Assembly (NCBI GenBank): GCA_046598395.1
Contig: JBKJIQ010000008.1
Span: forward strand, 47,759-111,758
Source: JAENVU01 sp046598395
GTDB lineage: Bacteria; Actinomycetota; Acidimicrobiia; IMCC26256; JAENVU01
Length of the DNA: 64,000 nt
Direction: 5' to 3'
Below the pieces are notes generated by a model. That model did no database searches. It saw only the letters and a program-made list of their open reading frames with translations, and was not told where the DNA came from. Positions 63,139 to 64,000 of this stretch are shown piece by piece. Made by a program: the position numbers and the translations under genes. Position 1 is the stretch's first letter. Each line of letters opens with the position of its first letter.

Positions 63139-63807
63139 CTCGATGTGGGGCAGAAACTTGTCGGACTTCTTACTCACTCCCCCGCCGATGATGATGAGGT
63201 CGGGCCAGAGCAACCGCTCGACGAGTTCGAAGTAGTGCTGGAGGCGGCGCGCCCATTGCTTCCATGAGAGGTCGTCGCGTTCCCGCACCGACTCCGCGGC
63301 CCAGCGTTCCGCCGCGTCTCCATTCAGCGGCAGGTGTCCGAGTTCCGTGTTGGCGACGAGCACGCCGTCGGCGAACACGGCGCTGCCGATGCCGGTCCCG
63401 AGTGTGATCACCACCACGACGCCCGCGCGGTCCCGCCCGGCACCGAAGCGCATCTCGGCAAGGCCCGCGGCATCCGCGTCGTTCACGACGGCGACCGACC
63501 GTCCGAGCGCGTCGCTGAACCGATCGGTGGCCTCGACCCCGATCCACGCGTCGTCGATGTTCGCCGCGGTCTGCACCACGCCTCCGCGTACGACCGCGGG
63601 CAGGGTGAGGCCGACCGGACCCGGCGTGTCGATCTGGGCGAGCAGGTCCGCGACCGCGCCGAAAATCCGGTCTGGAGTCGGGGGTGTGGGCGTCAGCACC
63701 CGGATTCTCGGGGCCGCGAACGCTCCCGCGCCAAGATCCACCGGCGCGCCTTTGATGCCGGTCCCACCGATGTCGATCCCGACGACCGGAGCCGTTCTTG
63801 GATTCAT
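63058..63807 (-). CDS. ppgK: Polyphosphate glucokinase (ROK family)
   Basis: ROK-family sugar kinase of about 249 residues. It shows the ATP/phosphate motif VGIDIGGTGIKGA, ITLGTGIGSAVF, LGHLPLNGDAAERWA (the block distinctive of actinobacterial polyphosphate glucokinases) and IIGGGVSKKSDKFLPHI. It phosphorylates glucose using polyphosphate or ATP. ATG at 63807 is chosen; a GTG at 63816 is the alternative. The 3' end overlaps the degenerate toxin frame on the opposite strand. Confidence 0.94.
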   Translation of the reverse strand: MNPRTAPVVGIDIGGTGIKGAPVDLGAGAFAAPRIRVLTPTPPTPDRIFGAVADLLAQIDTPGPVGLTLPAVVRGGVVQTAANIDDAWIGVEATDRFSDALGRSVAVVNDADAAGLAEMRFGAGRDRAGVVVVITLGTGIGSAVFADGVLVANTELGHLPLNGDAAERWAAESVRERDDLSWKQWARRLQHYFELVERLLWPDLIIIGGGVSKKSDKFLPHIELRTELVPASLHNDAGIVGAALHAPTS

Positions 63808-63846
63808 CTCGTCCACTTCGTCTTCACAGCAGGAGGCTAGAGCGAC

Positions 63847-63883
63847 GCGGAACGAACGCGGGTGATCTCAAGCATCGTTCCGC
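63847..63883. repeat. Nine-base inverted repeat
   Basis: GCGGAACGA (63847-63855) and TCGTTCCGC (63875-63883) form a perfect 9-base stem with a 19-base loop between the ppgK start and the end of the next gene. It could end transcription of that gene or bind a regulator. Confidence 0.45.
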
Positions 63884-63886
63884 GCG

Positions 63887-64000
63887 TCACTCGGGCTTGG
63901 CAGCGAGGCGTGGTGTACAGGTCCGGTGGTATGGCGTGGTCGAGCCGACGAGTTCGTTCCATTCCTCACGCGTCAGGTCACGTCCGGCCACCGTGCAGGC
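63887..64000 (-). CDS. C-terminal tail of a protein, start beyond window
   Basis: Only the last 37 codons are visible. They read ACTVAGRDLTREEWNELVG, then a short linker, YHRTC and a basic end before TGA at 63887. The pattern A-C-x-x-A-G-R-x-L-T-x-x-E-W followed by Y-x-x-T-C matches the extreme C-terminus of actinobacterial WD40-repeat or AfsR/SARP-like STAND regulators. The bulk lies outside the window. Confidence 0.6.
   Translation of the reverse strand, partial: ACTVAGRDLTREEWNELVGSTTPYHRTCTPRLAAKPE

Noticed and set aside
1..64000. Prophage, integron, CRISPR or defence island
   Set aside because: No integrase, terminase, Cas-like protein, spaced direct repeats or defence gene clusters were seen in either strand.

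Overview
This is a high-GC, gene-dense stretch of bacterial chromosome from an actinobacterium. The closest fit is probably Acidimicrobiia or a relative, but that is inferred from gene content only. Supporting signs are a leucine-codon leader in front of leuA, a polyphosphate-glucokinase-type ROK kinase, mycothiol-type families (TIGR03086/DinB-like, DsbA-like), a DUF222-HNH gene, a heme A synthase overlapping an ABC exporter, many short-chain dehydrogenases (SDRs) and enoyl-CoA hydratases, and probable leaderless starts. No rRNA, tRNA, CRISPR array, integrase or transposase was seen.

Layout. 0-1.1 kb: rmuC, cut by the window edge, divergent from a metal-hydrolase-like lipoprotein. 2.7-10.7 kb: a long minus-strand run (ctaA, ABC ATPase, ABC permease, NlpC/P60 hydrolase, methyltransferase, 5'-3' exonuclease, enoyl-CoA hydratase, SDR). 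10.7-16.6 kb: alpha/beta hydrolase, DAO-type flavoenzyme, two membrane-anchored coiled-coil proteins (one with a GH43-like propeller), apbE and an EthD-like protein. 16.6-22.3 kb: an aquaporin gene with a frameshift, then a phytanoyl-CoA dioxygenase/flavin oxidoreductase pair divergent from a TetR regulator and a carotenoid oxygenase, with paired operator-like repeats between them. 22.4-32.8 kb: esterase, atypical P450, acyl-CoA ligase, small beta-barrel and flavin proteins, a cupredoxin-multicopper oxidase fusion, SDR, enoyl-CoA hydratase and soxR. 32.9-45.5 kb: a gene under a SoxR-box promoter, an alkyl-sulfatase-like metallohydrolase, tandem crotonases, a dienelactone hydrolase, a dioxygenase gene with one in-frame stop, SDR, two APH-type kinases, corA and an alpha/beta hydrolase. 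45.7-55.3 kb: core metabolism and translation (bioB, racemase plus DUF1611 pair, prfC, adenine deaminase, leuA with attenuator) and a DapB-fold dehydrogenase. 55.3-59.5 kb: a decay zone holding five broken or truncated genes. 59.6-64 kb: Baeyer-Villiger-type monooxygenase, class III aminotransferase, an orphan degenerate yoeB toxin, ppgK and the tail of a further gene.

How it works together. Much of the window handles lipids, terpenoids or xenobiotics: CoA ligase, crotonases, SDRs, P450, monooxygenases, ester and sulfate ester hydrolases. Redox-responsive control is suggested by SoxR and possibly the TetR site. The most notable signals are a SoxR box in a 19-bp spacer driving a probably leaderless gene of unknown function, a leucine attenuator ahead of leuA, a DUF1611-racemase pair suggesting D-amino-acid metabolism, and several otherwise intact genes broken by a single base. 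Those single-base lesions may be real decay or assembly errors; the sequence alone cannot tell.
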